From Acidovorax sp. (lineage in GTDB: Bacteria; Pseudomonadota; Gammaproteobacteria; Burkholderiales; Burkholderiaceae_C), in NCBI GenBank assembly GCA_031277855.1, contig JAITLO010000025.1, positions 82,716-146,715 of the forward strand: a DNA stretch of 64,000 nucleotides, read 5' to 3'. Below are positions 33,779 through 42,503 of this stretch, piece after piece. A model generated the notes under the pieces. That model had not been told where the DNA came from. It did no database searches and saw nothing but the letters and a program-made list of their open reading frames with translations. Every line of letters starts with the position of its first letter. Position 1 is the stretch's first letter. The translations under genes and the position numbers were made by a program.

Positions 33779-36046
33779 ATGAACGCGGCCCTACCTTCGT
33801 CCCACGCTACTGATTCTGTCACTGTCCACTCCTCGGAGCCGGCCGGAGGCAAGCCCACGGCCTTGGAGGTTTCGTCCGCGCATTTCGCCCAGCTGCTCGA
33901 GCATCTGCAGTACATGGATGCCGACAGCATTGCCCAGGTCACCGAGGCCTGGCGCTACGCCGACCAGGCCCACACAGACCAGTGGCGCAGCAGCGGTGAC
34001 CCTTACATCACCCACCCGATTGCCGTCACCGCCATCTGCGCCAACTGGAAGCTCGACGCACCAGCGCTGATGGCCGCACTGCTGCACGACTCCATGGAAG
34101 ACTGCGGCATCACCAAGGATGACCTGCAGGAACGCTTTGGCGAGGCAGTGGCCGAGCTGGTTGATGGGCTGACCAAGCTGGACAAGCTGCAGTTCAACAC
34201 CCGCGAAGAAAACCAGGCCGAGTCCTTCCGCAAGATGCTGCTGGCCATGGCGCGCGATGTGCGCGTCATCCTCATCAAGCTGGCAGACCGCACCCACAAT
34301 ATGCGCACCATGGGCGATATGCCGCGCAGCAAGTGGGGGCGCATCTCGTCCGAGACACTGGAAATCTACGCACCGATTGCCCACCGCCTGGGCCTGAACC
34401 AGACCTACCGCGAGCTGCAGGACCTGGCATTCCGCCATCTGCACCCCTGGCGCTACGAGACGCTGGAAAAAGCCATTGCCAAGTCCCGCGCACGCCGCCG
34501 CGATCTGGTCCAGCGTGTGCAGGGCGACATCGATGCCGCCTTTGCCCGCACCGGCATGCAGGTGCGGCTGATGGGGCGTGAGAGCACGCTGTATTCGCTC
34601 TATCAGAAGATGATCCGCCACGACCTGACCTTTGCCCAGGTGACGGACATCTACGGCTTTCGTGTGGTCGTGCCCAATGTCATCGACTGCTACACGGCCT
34701 TGGGCGTGCTGCACCAGCTCTACAAGCCCGTGCCCAGCAAGTTCAAGGACCATATCGCCATTGCCAAGAACAACGGCTACCAGTCGTTGCACACCACCTT
34801 GGTCGGCCCCTCGGGCGTGAGTGTGGAGTTCCAGATCCGCACCGAGCAAATGCACATCGTGGCCGAAGCCGGTGTGGCCGCGCACTGGCTGTACAAGGCC
34901 CAGGCCGGTGCAGACGCCCACCTCAACACCAAATGGCTGCAGTCGCTGCTCGACATCCAGAACGAGAACAGCGACGCCACCGAGTTCTGGGACCATGTCA
35001 AGGTCGACCTGTTCCCCGACTCCATCTACGTCTTCACGCCCAAGAGCAAGATTCTGGCCATGCCGCGCGGCGCCACCGTGGTGGACTTTGCCTATGCCAT
35101 CCACAGCAATATCGGCAACCATGTGACGGCAGCCCTGGTGAATGGCGAATATGTGGCACTGCGCACCGAGCTCAAGAGCGGTGATGTGGTGGAGGTCATC
35201 ACCTCCGAAGAAGCCAACCCCAATCCGGCCTGGCTGGGCTTTGTCAAAACCGGACGGGCCCGCTCCAAGATTCGCCACCACCTGAAGAACATCGCCCAGA
35301 CCGAGTCCATAGAGCTGGGCGAGAAGCTGCTCACCCAGTCGCTGCGCCAGGAAGGCATTGCCACCCTGCCCGAGGCCACGGAGGCTAACCAGGCGCTGTG
35401 GGACGAGGTGCTACGCAAGACCGGCAACCGCAGCCACGCCGAGCTGCTGGCCGACATCGGCATGGGCCGGCGCATTGCCAGCCTGGTGGCCAGCCAGATC
35501 ATGGCCCAGCTCTCCACCCACGGACAGCGCCCCGATGCCCTGCTGCTGACCCAGGAGCGTTTTGCCGCCAAGGACAAGCTCAGCCAGGGCACGGTGGTGT
35601 TGGACAATCCCAACACCGCATCCATACGCTACGCACATTGCTGCAGACCGGTACCGGGCGACCCCATCCTGGGCTATCTGGGCCGTGGCGAAGGCCTGAT
35701 GGTGCACCATGCCCAGTGCGCCACCGCCAAGCGCCTGCAAGCCAAGGACCCCGACCGTTTCATCCCGGTGGAGTGGAGCGATGAAAGCCGCCAACACCTG
35801 TTTGAAAGCGGCATTGTGCTGACCGTCAAGAACAGCAAGGGCGTACTGGCCCGTGTGGCCGGTGAGCTGGCCTCGCTGAATGTGGACATCCGCCATGTGG
35901 ACATGGACGACGAGGCCGCCATGGAGACCACCGACCTGCGCTTCATCATCTCGGTGCATCACCTGGACCAGCTGGAAGCCGCACTGCGCAATCTGCGCCG
36001 CATTCCCACGGTGGTGCGCACTGTGCGGATTTTGCAGAAAGAATAA
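33779..36046 (+). CDS. spoT: Bifunctional (p)ppGpp synthetase/hydrolase (RSH, SpoT type)
   Basis: 755 aa. HD hydrolase domain with ITHPIAVTAIC, LLHDSMEDCG and LADRTHNMRTM. Synthetase domain with VTDIYGFRVVVP, SKFKDHIAIAKNNGYQSLH and EFQIRTEQMH; the basic KFKD matches the bifunctional RXKD form rather than the RelA EXDD form. A TGS domain (ILAMPRGATVVDFAYAIHS) and a C-terminal ACT domain (GVLARVAGELASLNVDIRHV) complete it. The intact HD residues argue that it can both make and degrade (p)ppGpp. Confidence 0.96.
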   Translation: MNAALPSSHATDSVTVHSSEPAGGKPTALEVSSAHFAQLLEHLQYMDADSIAQVTEAWRYADQAHTDQWRSSGDPYITHPIAVTAICANWKLDAPALMAALLHDSMEDCGITKDDLQERFGEAVAELVDGLTKLDKLQFNTREENQAESFRKMLLAMARDVRVILIKLADRTHNMRTMGDMPRSKWGRISSETLEIYAPIAHRLGLNQTYRELQDLAFRHLHPWRYETLEKAIAKSRARRRDLVQRVQGDIDAAFARTGMQVRLMGRESTLYSLYQKMIRHDLTFAQVTDIYGFRVVVPNVIDCYTALGVLHQLYKPVPSKFKDHIAIAKNNGYQSLHTTLVGPSGVSVEFQIRTEQMHIVAEAGVAAHWLYKAQAGADAHLNTKWLQSLLDIQNENSDATEFWDHVKVDLFPDSIYVFTPKSKILAMPRGATVVDFAYAIHSNIGNHVTAALVNGEYVALRTELKSGDVVEVITSEEANPNPAWLGFVKTGRARSKIRHHLKNIAQTESIELGEKLLTQSLRQEGIATLPEATEANQALWDEVLRKTGNRSHAELLADIGMGRRIASLVASQIMAQLSTHGQRPDALLLTQERFAAKDKLSQGTVVLDNPNTASIRYAHCCRPVPGDPILGYLGRGEGLMVHHAQCATAKRLQAKDPDRFIPVEWSDESRQHLFESGIVLTVKNSKGVLARVAGELASLNVDIRHVDMDDEAAMETTDLRFIISVHHLDQLEAALRNLRRIPTVVRTVRILQKE

Positions 36047-36120
36047 CCCCCCTGAGCGGCGTTGCCGCTTCCCCCCAGGGGGACGACAGCCTCGCGGCGG
36101 GGCGGCCCTTGCTCGCTGTC
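36047..36120 (+). repeat. Stop-codon-linked repeat, copy 5
   Basis: CCCCCCTGAGCGGCGTTGCC begins at the base after the spoT stop. Here the small stem is AGCGGC-GTT-GCCGCT instead of GCC-TGC-GGC, so the pairing is kept with different bases. Ends CCCTTGCTCGCTGTC. Confidence 0.85.
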
Positions 36121-36300
36121 TGCTGACTTGAGACGCGCCGGTTTCGGTCGCTGTGCGGCTTTTGCAAGCGCGGGCTGCTGATCCTGCCATACCGGCTTGT
36201 GCGCTGGTGCGTTCTTGATGTATCGCATCAGCACCCTCTGTTGCAGGCGCATGCGTCTGCACGGCAAGCAGGCTGCAGCCAGTGCTGTTATACCTAGCGC

Positions 36301-38160
36301 ATGCTGCCTCCAGCCTTCATGCCCCAGTCTCTGCCCCTTTTTCTGCTTCAGTCCCTGCCCTTCACGCGCACCGGCTTTCACACACCCTCCCCTGTTGTTG
36401 CTTCGCTTTGGCGGCGCAGGTTGGCGGCTTGGCTGCTGTTGTGCACCAGCCTGTGGCTGGCCGGCTGCGCCGGTCTGCCGGCCCATGTGCAGCGCGCACC
36501 ATCCACAGCCCTGGCCCAGCCAGAGCAGACCGCACTGGGCCAGATGGTGGCGCAGCGGCGTGCCCAGGCCAAAACGGCTTACCACTCCGCCTTTGCGCTA
36601 TTGGGAGGCGCCGAAGCGGCCTACACCGCGCGCCTGGCACTGATACAGGCGGCGCAGAAAACCCTGGACGTCCAGTACTACGCCATCCACGCCGATGCCA
36701 GCACGGCCAAGCTGCTGCAGGAAATAGCCCAGGCCGCGGCACGTGGCGTGCGGGTGCGCATTCTGCTGGACGACTTCCACAGCGCTGGCAAGGATGCGCA
36801 AGTCATGCGCATGGCTTTTGTGCCCGGGGTGGAGATGCGCATGTTCAACCCCGTCATGGGAGCCCGCGGCTCACCTCCGCTGCGCGCGCTGAGCATGCTG
36901 ACCGATTTCGCACGCGCCCAGCAGCGCATGCACAACAAGCAGCTGATTGCCGACAACATGGTGGGCATTGCCGGTGGCCGCAATCTGGGCGATGCCTATT
37001 TCGATGCGCTGGACAGCGATAACTTCATAGACCTGGACATCTTCGCTGCCGGCGCCGTGGTGCGCCAGCTCTCGCACAGCTTTGACAGCTACTGGAACAA
37101 TGCCCGCGCCTACCCTGTGGAGTCCCTGCTCAGCCTGGCCGAGCTGGATGCCATGCTCAGCCCCGCGCAGCAGGCCCGCTTGCAGGCTGCAAGAAACGCC
37201 CAGCAGACCGATGCCCGCCAGGCCGCCACCCAGCAGGCATTGCTGAACCTGCCGCCCATGGACCTGAAAACCACTCCCTGGATTTGGGCCCCCGCGCTGG
37301 TGCTGGCCGACCAGCCCGCCAAGATCGCCCTGCCCGGAGACAGCGAAACCCACACAGACGAAGCGCTGGCCGATCCCCCTGCCACGCCCTTGGTACAGCT
37401 CATCCCCATCAGCCCTGCATCTGCAACGGCCTCTGCAGCGGCCTCTCCACGCGCTGCCACCAGCAACCAGCAAACCCTGAGCCGGGTGCTGGCACCCGTG
37501 AACGAACAAAACAATGTGGTCGACGGCCTGCTGACCCTGGTCGAGATGGCACGCAGCCAGCTGCTCATCGTCTCCCCCTACTTCGTGCCTGGTGCCGATA
37601 TGAAGGCTGCCTTTGCCCGGGCCGTTGCCCGTGGTGTGCAGGTACGCATATTGACCAACTCCCTGGCCTCCAACGATGCACCGCTGGCCCATGCGGGCTA
37701 CGCCCGCCACCGCAAGGACTTGCTGGCCATGGGCGTGGAGTTGTATGAGCTGCGCAGCCTGCAAACAGGCACGGCACATTCCACGCTGCGCAGCGCTGCC
37801 AGCCAGATCAATGGCAGCAGCGGCGGCTCCCGCGCCATGCTGCACAGCAAGCTGATGGTGGTGGACAGTCAGCTCACCATCGTAGGTTCCATGAACCTGG
37901 ACATGCGCTCCCAGCTGCAGAACACCGAGATCGCCCTGCTGGTGGCCTCACGCAAGCTATCCGGCCAGGCGCAGCAACATATCAACGCCACCCTGGCCGA
38001 AAGCGCCTGGCATGTCACCCTGGGAGCCGACGGAAAACTGCTGTGGCAGGCCCCGACCGAGCGTGATTGGGGTGATCAAAGCACCGAGCCCGATGCCAGC
38101 CTGCCTTTGCGCATGATGATTCACCTCATCGGCCCGCTGGCGCCCGACCACCTGCTTTAA
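36301..38160 (+). CDS. Phospholipase D-family lipoprotein, cardiolipin synthase C-like
   Basis: 619 aa. A long N-terminus ends in a hydrophobic segment with lipobox LAGC. Two HKD motifs are visible: HNKQLIAD with GGRNLGD, and HSKLMVVD with GSMNLDMRS. Between them lies an Ala-rich, low-complexity spacer of about 100 residues. The pattern of ClsC/YmdC-type enzymes suggests synthesis of cardiolipin from phosphatidylglycerol and phosphatidylethanolamine at the outer face of the inner membrane. The start is uncertain (ATG 36319 also in frame). Not obviously co-transcribed with spoT. Confidence 0.88.
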   Translation: MLPPAFMPQSLPLFLLQSLPFTRTGFHTPSPVVASLWRRRLAAWLLLCTSLWLAGCAGLPAHVQRAPSTALAQPEQTALGQMVAQRRAQAKTAYHSAFALLGGAEAAYTARLALIQAAQKTLDVQYYAIHADASTAKLLQEIAQAAARGVRVRILLDDFHSAGKDAQVMRMAFVPGVEMRMFNPVMGARGSPPLRALSMLTDFARAQQRMHNKQLIADNMVGIAGGRNLGDAYFDALDSDNFIDLDIFAAGAVVRQLSHSFDSYWNNARAYPVESLLSLAELDAMLSPAQQARLQAARNAQQTDARQAATQQALLNLPPMDLKTTPWIWAPALVLADQPAKIALPGDSETHTDEALADPPATPLVQLIPISPASATASAAASPRAATSNQQTLSRVLAPVNEQNNVVDGLLTLVEMARSQLLIVSPYFVPGADMKAAFARAVARGVQVRILTNSLASNDAPLAHAGYARHRKDLLAMGVELYELRSLQTGTAHSTLRSAASQINGSSGGSRAMLHSKLMVVDSQLTIVGSMNLDMRSQLQNTEIALLVASRKLSGQAQQHINATLAESAWHVTLGADGKLLWQAPTERDWGDQSTEPDASLPLRMMIHLIGPLAPDHLL

Positions 38161-38197
38161 ACACACAGCCCTAAAGCCTGGATGCGCCTCTTTTGGA

Positions 38198-38298
38198 GGC
38201 GGCCATACAGCGCTTGATGCTTTGTTGCGCGCCCTTGCCGTATACAGATACTGTCTGCAGGCACGCGCCGCGCCTCAAGCGCTGTCTGTCCGTTGTGG
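38198..38298 (+). repeat. 101-bp hairpin repeat, copy C
   Basis: Matches copies A and B over 101 bases. Arms CAGCGCTTGA/TCAAGCGCTG, tip GTAT-ACAG-ATAC: each stem change is matched on the opposite arm relative to copies A and B, except one mismatch in the inner GCGCG/CACGC stem. Located 38 bp after the PLD gene, in the 204-bp convergent gap before dusC. Confidence 0.85.
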
Positions 38299-38364
38299 AG
38301 CAAAGGTGAGCGCCTGCTTATTTTTTCATGCCCACTCCGGCCTGCGAACAACCGGGCTGCAAGG

Positions 38365-39399
38365 CTACAAAACCCGGGGCAGGCTGTCCGGGTCGCTGGG
38401 GGCCCAGTCCAAACCGTGAAGTGCATGCTGGGCGCGAATCCAGTCACCCACATCCTGCTGCACCGTCATCACCCGCACGGCCTGAAAAGCGGTTTCCGCC
38501 TCCGGGTAGCGGCGGCGCATCAGGTTCAGCCACTGCTTGAGGCGGCCGGCGCGCTGGCCGGGGTTGAGGTCGCGGCAGACCATGTCCCAAAAGCGCTGCA
38601 GATGGGGCAACATCTGCGCCCAGCTCACCACAGGTGGCTGTTCGGCGGGCACGCTCTCGGCCTGGGGAAAACCTTCAGCCACCGCAGCACGCAGCGCCAG
38701 CGCCAGGCCGGGGTCGGCCACGCTGCCGCGGCCCAGCATCAGGTCATCGCAGCCCGAACGCTCGCGGCAGCGCAGCGCGTCCTGCACATTCCAGATCTCG
38801 CCATTGGCAATCACCGGCACCTTCACCGCTTCTTTGATCTGCGGAATCAACTCCCAATAGGCCGGCGGCCGATAACCATCGGTCTTGGTGCGGGCGTGGA
38901 CCACGATTTCGCAGGCCCCGCTTTCGGCCATGGCCTGGGCGCATTCGCGCATCAATCCCGTGTCGTGAAAGCCCAGGCGCATCTTGGCCGATACCGGCAA
39001 GGCCGCCGGCACGGCGCGGCGCACAGCCACCACCAGCCGGGCAATCGATTCCGGGTCCTGCAGCATGGACGCCCCGCCGCCATGGCGGTTCACCACCTTG
39101 GCCGGGCAGCCAAAGTTCAGATCAATCCCCTCGGGCTGCAGCCGGCACAGATTGGCCGCGTTCTCAGCCATGCTCACCGGGTCCGAGCCCAGCAACTGGG
39201 CCCGCACCGGCACGCCGGCCAGGGTGCGGCTGCCATGGTGCAGCTCGGGCATGAAGCGCAGAAACACCTTGTCGGGCAGCAGCGAGCCGCTGACGCGGAT
39301 GAACTCGGACACGCAGCGGTCCACACCGCCCACCTGGGTCAGCACATCGCGCAGCACAAAGTCCAGCAGCCCCTCCATGGGAGCCAGCAATAGTTTCAT
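38365..39399 (-). CDS. dusC: tRNA-dihydrouridine synthase C
   Basis: 344 aa from ATG 39399, giving the Dus start MKLLLAPMEGLLD (an in-frame upstream extension to 39444 looks non-coding). FMN-binding barrel with GIDLNFGCPAKVVNRHGGGA, where the Cys is the catalytic proton donor. RLGF, EIVVHARTKTDGY and GEIWNVQDA follow. The sequence NRHGGGASML and overall length favour DusC (U16 modification) over DusA or DusB. Confidence 0.92.
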   Translation of the reverse strand: MKLLLAPMEGLLDFVLRDVLTQVGGVDRCVSEFIRVSGSLLPDKVFLRFMPELHHGSRTLAGVPVRAQLLGSDPVSMAENAANLCRLQPEGIDLNFGCPAKVVNRHGGGASMLQDPESIARLVVAVRRAVPAALPVSAKMRLGFHDTGLMRECAQAMAESGACEIVVHARTKTDGYRPPAYWELIPQIKEAVKVPVIANGEIWNVQDALRCRERSGCDDLMLGRGSVADPGLALALRAAVAEGFPQAESVPAEQPPVVSWAQMLPHLQRFWDMVCRDLNPGQRAGRLKQWLNLMRRRYPEAETAFQAVRVMTVQQDVGDWIRAQHALHGLDWAPSDPDSLPRVL

Positions 39400-39620
39400 G
39401 GTGAAGCGGCCATCCTTTGCAGGACTGGCCGAAGTCAATATCAATTCAAATCAGCGTTTCAGTCAACACCCATAAGCACAGATCGCTCTCTTTACAAGAG
39501 CATCCCTACCGCGAGATGGCCTCTCCATGGTGCTTCGGGGTATGGGGCCGCTATTGTCGCCATCTCCCCTGCTGACTGCAGGGTTCATGGTTTTGTCACC
39601 CAACTGCGCTGTAATAAGGC

Positions 39621-40187
39621 ATGGTTGCTGTCGACCATCCCCCGCACTTTCCCCCATCCCAGGCCTTGCTGCTGCGCACCCCGCTGGCGGCCCAGGCTTT
39701 GGCTGGCCGCACGGCCTTTACCCTGCGCCAACGCTCGGTGCTGTTGATGGCCGAGGGCATTCCCCGGCGCCTGCTGGATGCGCTGTTCCACGGCCAGGGC
39801 GCGGCACTGGTGCAGGAGTTATTGGATGCTGGTTATCTGATGCTGCTGCAGCCGCCGCGCACCGGAGCCCTGCGCGCGGCCGACCTTCACCTGGCACGGC
39901 TGCGCAGCCAGCTACAGGAATTGTGCGAGCGCCTGCTGCATGAGCAGGAGAACGAGCTGGCCCCACAGCTGCGCCAGCTGCTGTCCGATGCGCCAGACCT
40001 GCCCAGTCTGCGCACGGCTTGCACCCGCTGGATGCAAGCCCTGATCCACCACGGCGGCAGCCGCCGCATTCGCTGCCTGCGCACCCAGTTGCAGCTGCTG
40101 CTGGCGCCCCCTACTGAACTCGATGAGATGGAGAGCTCGGACGAGCTGCCCCCGCCATCTTCCCCCGGCCCTGTGCATACAGGCTGA
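39621..40187 (+). CDS. Hypothetical helical protein
   Basis: 188 aa, divergent from dusC. Rich in Leu, Ala, Arg and Gln, no signal peptide or membrane helix. It has a possible coiled coil around LHLARLRSQLQELCERLLHE and an acidic/Pro tail. Codon use and GC pattern look coding. No family recognised. Confidence 0.6.
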   Translation: MVAVDHPPHFPPSQALLLRTPLAAQALAGRTAFTLRQRSVLLMAEGIPRRLLDALFHGQGAALVQELLDAGYLMLLQPPRTGALRAADLHLARLRSQLQELCERLLHEQENELAPQLRQLLSDAPDLPSLRTACTRWMQALIHHGGSRRIRCLRTQLQLLLAPPTELDEMESSDELPPPSSPGPVHTG

Positions 40188-40196
40188 CAGGGAATG

Positions 40197-40222
40197 AAAA
40201 AAGCCCGCAGCAATGCGGGCTT
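40197..40222 (-). terminator. Terminator of the methyltransferase gene
   Basis: AAGCCCGCA-GCAA-TGCGGGCTT stem of 9 bp; on the minus strand it is followed by TTTTC. On the plus strand the T tract is short, so it serves chiefly the minus-strand gene. Confidence 0.8.
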
Positions 40223-40260
40223 GGGGTCCAGGGCGATAGACGCTACCTACGGGCGCAGCT

Positions 40261-41439
40261 TCAGTCCTGTGCGGCCAGACGCCACAGCGAGGTGACTTCC
40301 TGGGAGCGTGCGCTGTGCAAGGGGTCGCTGGCATCCTGGGCCTTGCCATGGTGCGGGCGGGTATCCAGGCGGTCCAGCACCTTCAGGCCGGCTTCTGCAA
40401 TCCAGGTTTCCAACTGGGCACGGCTGCGCAGGCCCAGGTGTTCGGCCAGGTCGGACAGAATCAGCCAGCCTTCCCCTTGCGGCAGCAAATGGGCGCGCAG
40501 GCCTTGCAGAAAGCCGCGCAGCATGCGGCTGTCCGGGTCATACACAGACTGCTCCAGCGTGGTCGTGGCCTTGCCAGGCAACCACGGCGGGTTGCAGACG
40601 ATCAGGCCGGCCTGGCCTTGCGGGAACAGGTCGCAGGCTTGCAAGTCCACCTGATCGCTCAGCCCCATGCGCTTGAAATTGTCTTTGGCGCAGGAGATGG
40701 CGCGGGGCGACAAATCGGTGGCCACCACACGTTCCACGCCGCGCTGCAGCAGCAGTGCAGACAACACGCCGGTGCCGACGCCAATATCGAAAGCCAGGGC
40801 TTCGCCGGCTTCCGGCAGCGGCGCCTGGGCCACCAGATCCAGATATTCGCCTCGCACCGGAGAGAACACGCCGTAGTGCGGATGGATGCGGACCTCGTCA
40901 CCCAGCAAAGGCATGGGCACGCCTTTTTTGCGCCACTCGTGCGCAGCGACCACGCCCAGCAATTCACGCAAGGCCACCACGCGGGGGCCCTTGGTCACGG
41001 CGGCAGCGCCCCAGGCTTCGTTGAAAGCCAGCTTCCAATCGGGCGCACGGCGCAGCGAAATGACGTAGTCGGGCTGTACCACCACCAGCACGCTGTTCAG
41101 CACGCGGGCGCGCTGGGCCTGCGACTGGCGGTACAGGTGAAAAGCATGGGGAAAGGTGGGCTCCTGGGCCTTGGCACCCGCCTGGCGGCGCTGGTGCCTG
41201 GCCTTGGCAGACTCGGCACGCACCGGCTTGTCCAGACGGCGCTTGAGCGCATCCAGCAGATGGCGTGCGTTTTGAAAATCGCCCTGCCACAGCAAAGCCG
41301 TACCTTCACAGGCCAGACGGTAAGCAGTATCGGCAGACAGGCTGTCGTCCACCACTTGCAGGCGGCGCGGAGCAGCAGCACTGCTTTCGCTGTGCCATGC
41401 TGCCTGGAAATCCTTGCCCTGGTGTTGCCATTGCAGCAT
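40261..41439 (-). CDS. SAM-dependent methyltransferase (NPPW type, RlmG/PrmC-like)
   Basis: 392 aa from ATG 41439; in-frame GTG 41451 and TTG 41463 are alternatives. The C-terminal Rossmann domain has AFDIGVGTGVLSALLLQRG (SAM loop), VVATDLSPRAI (acidic end of strand 2) and VCNPPWLPG, the N/D-PPY/W motif of N-methylating enzymes on RNA bases or protein Gln. The N-terminal 170 residues include a basic segment, perhaps for rRNA contact. Target unknown; rRNA guanine or a protein amide are candidates. Confidence 0.8.
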   Translation of the reverse strand: MLQWQHQGKDFQAAWHSESSAAAPRRLQVVDDSLSADTAYRLACEGTALLWQGDFQNARHLLDALKRRLDKPVRAESAKARHQRRQAGAKAQEPTFPHAFHLYRQSQAQRARVLNSVLVVVQPDYVISLRRAPDWKLAFNEAWGAAAVTKGPRVVALRELLGVVAAHEWRKKGVPMPLLGDEVRIHPHYGVFSPVRGEYLDLVAQAPLPEAGEALAFDIGVGTGVLSALLLQRGVERVVATDLSPRAISCAKDNFKRMGLSDQVDLQACDLFPQGQAGLIVCNPPWLPGKATTTLEQSVYDPDSRMLRGFLQGLRAHLLPQGEGWLILSDLAEHLGLRSRAQLETWIAEAGLKVLDRLDTRPHHGKAQDASDPLHSARSQEVTSLWRLAAQD

Positions 41440-41483
41440 GGGGAGGTGCACTTTCTGGACCAAGCGGTCCGCAGGAAAAAAGA

Positions 41484-42005
41484 TCAGTTCAAGGGGCGCT
41501 TGAGGCGCACTTCCTCGATCTTGACGCCACCGATGACATTGGTCTTGGCCGTGGTCATCTCGCGCTTGAAGCCTGCGGATTCATGAAAGCGCAGCGCGCG
41601 CTCATTGCGCAGCGGCACCCAGCAGGTGACGTTGGTGCAGCCTTCTTCGGCCAGACCGTCGCGTGCGGCATCCCACAGGGCCACGCCCACGCCTTGGTCC
41701 CAATGGGTCGGGGCCGCGTAAATGGCCCAGATCTCACCGGTAGTCTGGCGCGACTTCTCGTCGCGGGAACGGTCAAAACCAACAAAGCCCACAATCTTGT
41801 CGCCATCGATGGCGACCTGAACCTGGGGCTCACTATATTCAATGGCCTCACGCCAATAAGCTTGGCGCTTTTCAACAGACGACATGGCCTTCAATTGGTC
41901 GTCTGGCACGATACCTCGGTAGGCCTCCAAGGCGGACGAAGTGTGGATCTGTGCGATGGCCTTCGCATCGCGAAGCGTAGCGGGACGGACCTGGTAACTG
42001 GACAT
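41484..42005 (-). CDS. GNAT-family N-acetyltransferase
   Basis: 173 aa from ATG 42005 (MSSYQVRPATLRDAKAI). GNAT motifs: VGFVGFDRSR, EIWAIYAAPTHWDQGVGVALWD (acetyl-CoA loop Q-G-V-G-V-A) and the closing NERALRFHESAGF. Substrate unknown. It lies about 45 bp upstream of the methyltransferase on the same strand, so may be co-transcribed. Confidence 0.88.
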   Translation of the reverse strand: MSSYQVRPATLRDAKAIAQIHTSSALEAYRGIVPDDQLKAMSSVEKRQAYWREAIEYSEPQVQVAIDGDKIVGFVGFDRSRDEKSRQTTGEIWAIYAAPTHWDQGVGVALWDAARDGLAEEGCTNVTCWVPLRNERALRFHESAGFKREMTTAKTNVIGGVKIEEVRLKRPLN

Positions 42006-42223
42006 GGAAAACGAAACGAAAACAGCGGGTTGAAAAACGAAAGCTCGCAATTGTCTGTGAAACGCTGCCCAGACGCACGCCCTAATGCTGTAGCCATTTG
42101 CAGCAGTACGGCTGTAAGCAGTGCCTTGCCGTGGTATAGCGGATGTGATAGCAGGCGCTTTCACGCCGCACCGCGCTGCAGGCACATCCATACAGCACAG
42201 CGTAAAAGCGGGTGACTTTGTCA

Positions 42224-42270
42224 GAGACAGCGAGCAAGGGCCGCCCCTTACGCTCCGCTGTCGCCCCCCA
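42224..42270 (-). repeat. Truncated stop-codon-linked repeat
   Basis: GAGACAGCGAGCAAGGGCCG followed by a variant tail and TCGCCCCCCA: only the distal half of the element. No gene end adjoins, unlike the full copies, suggesting a decayed or recombined duplicate of copy 6 nearby. Confidence 0.65.
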
Positions 42271-42390
42271 GCCCGCGCGCACAGCGATACAAAAGTGGGG
42301 AGCACGATCACGATGTCCCCACGCGGGTGGCCGGCCTCTCGCCCAACTCCCAATCAGCCCCCACCGCATGAGCCCGCACGACCCAGCGCA

Positions 42391-42495
42391 GAGACAGCGA
42401 GCAAGGGCCGCCCCGCCGCGAGGCTGTCGTCCCCCTGCCCGCGAGCGCAGCGAGCGAAGAGCGGGGGGAAGCCGCGTAGCGGCTCAGGGGGGTGT
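42391..42495 (-). repeat. Stop-codon-linked repeat, copy 6
   Basis: On the minus strand ACCCCCCTGAGCCGCTACGC starts 8 bp after the aldehyde dehydrogenase stop. Stem AGCCGC-TAC-GCGGCT; end CGGCCCTTGCTCGCTGTCTC. Confidence 0.85.
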
Positions 42496-42503
42496 CGTTT
42501 GAT

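Larger units (their letters stand above)
42006..42503. other. 498-bp intergenic region holding repeat copies
   Basis: Between the GNAT start and the aldehyde dehydrogenase stop. It contains a truncated stop-linked repeat (42224-42270) and copy 6 (42391-42495). The rest, 42006-42223 and 42271-42390, shows no convincing gene. Confidence 0.7.
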
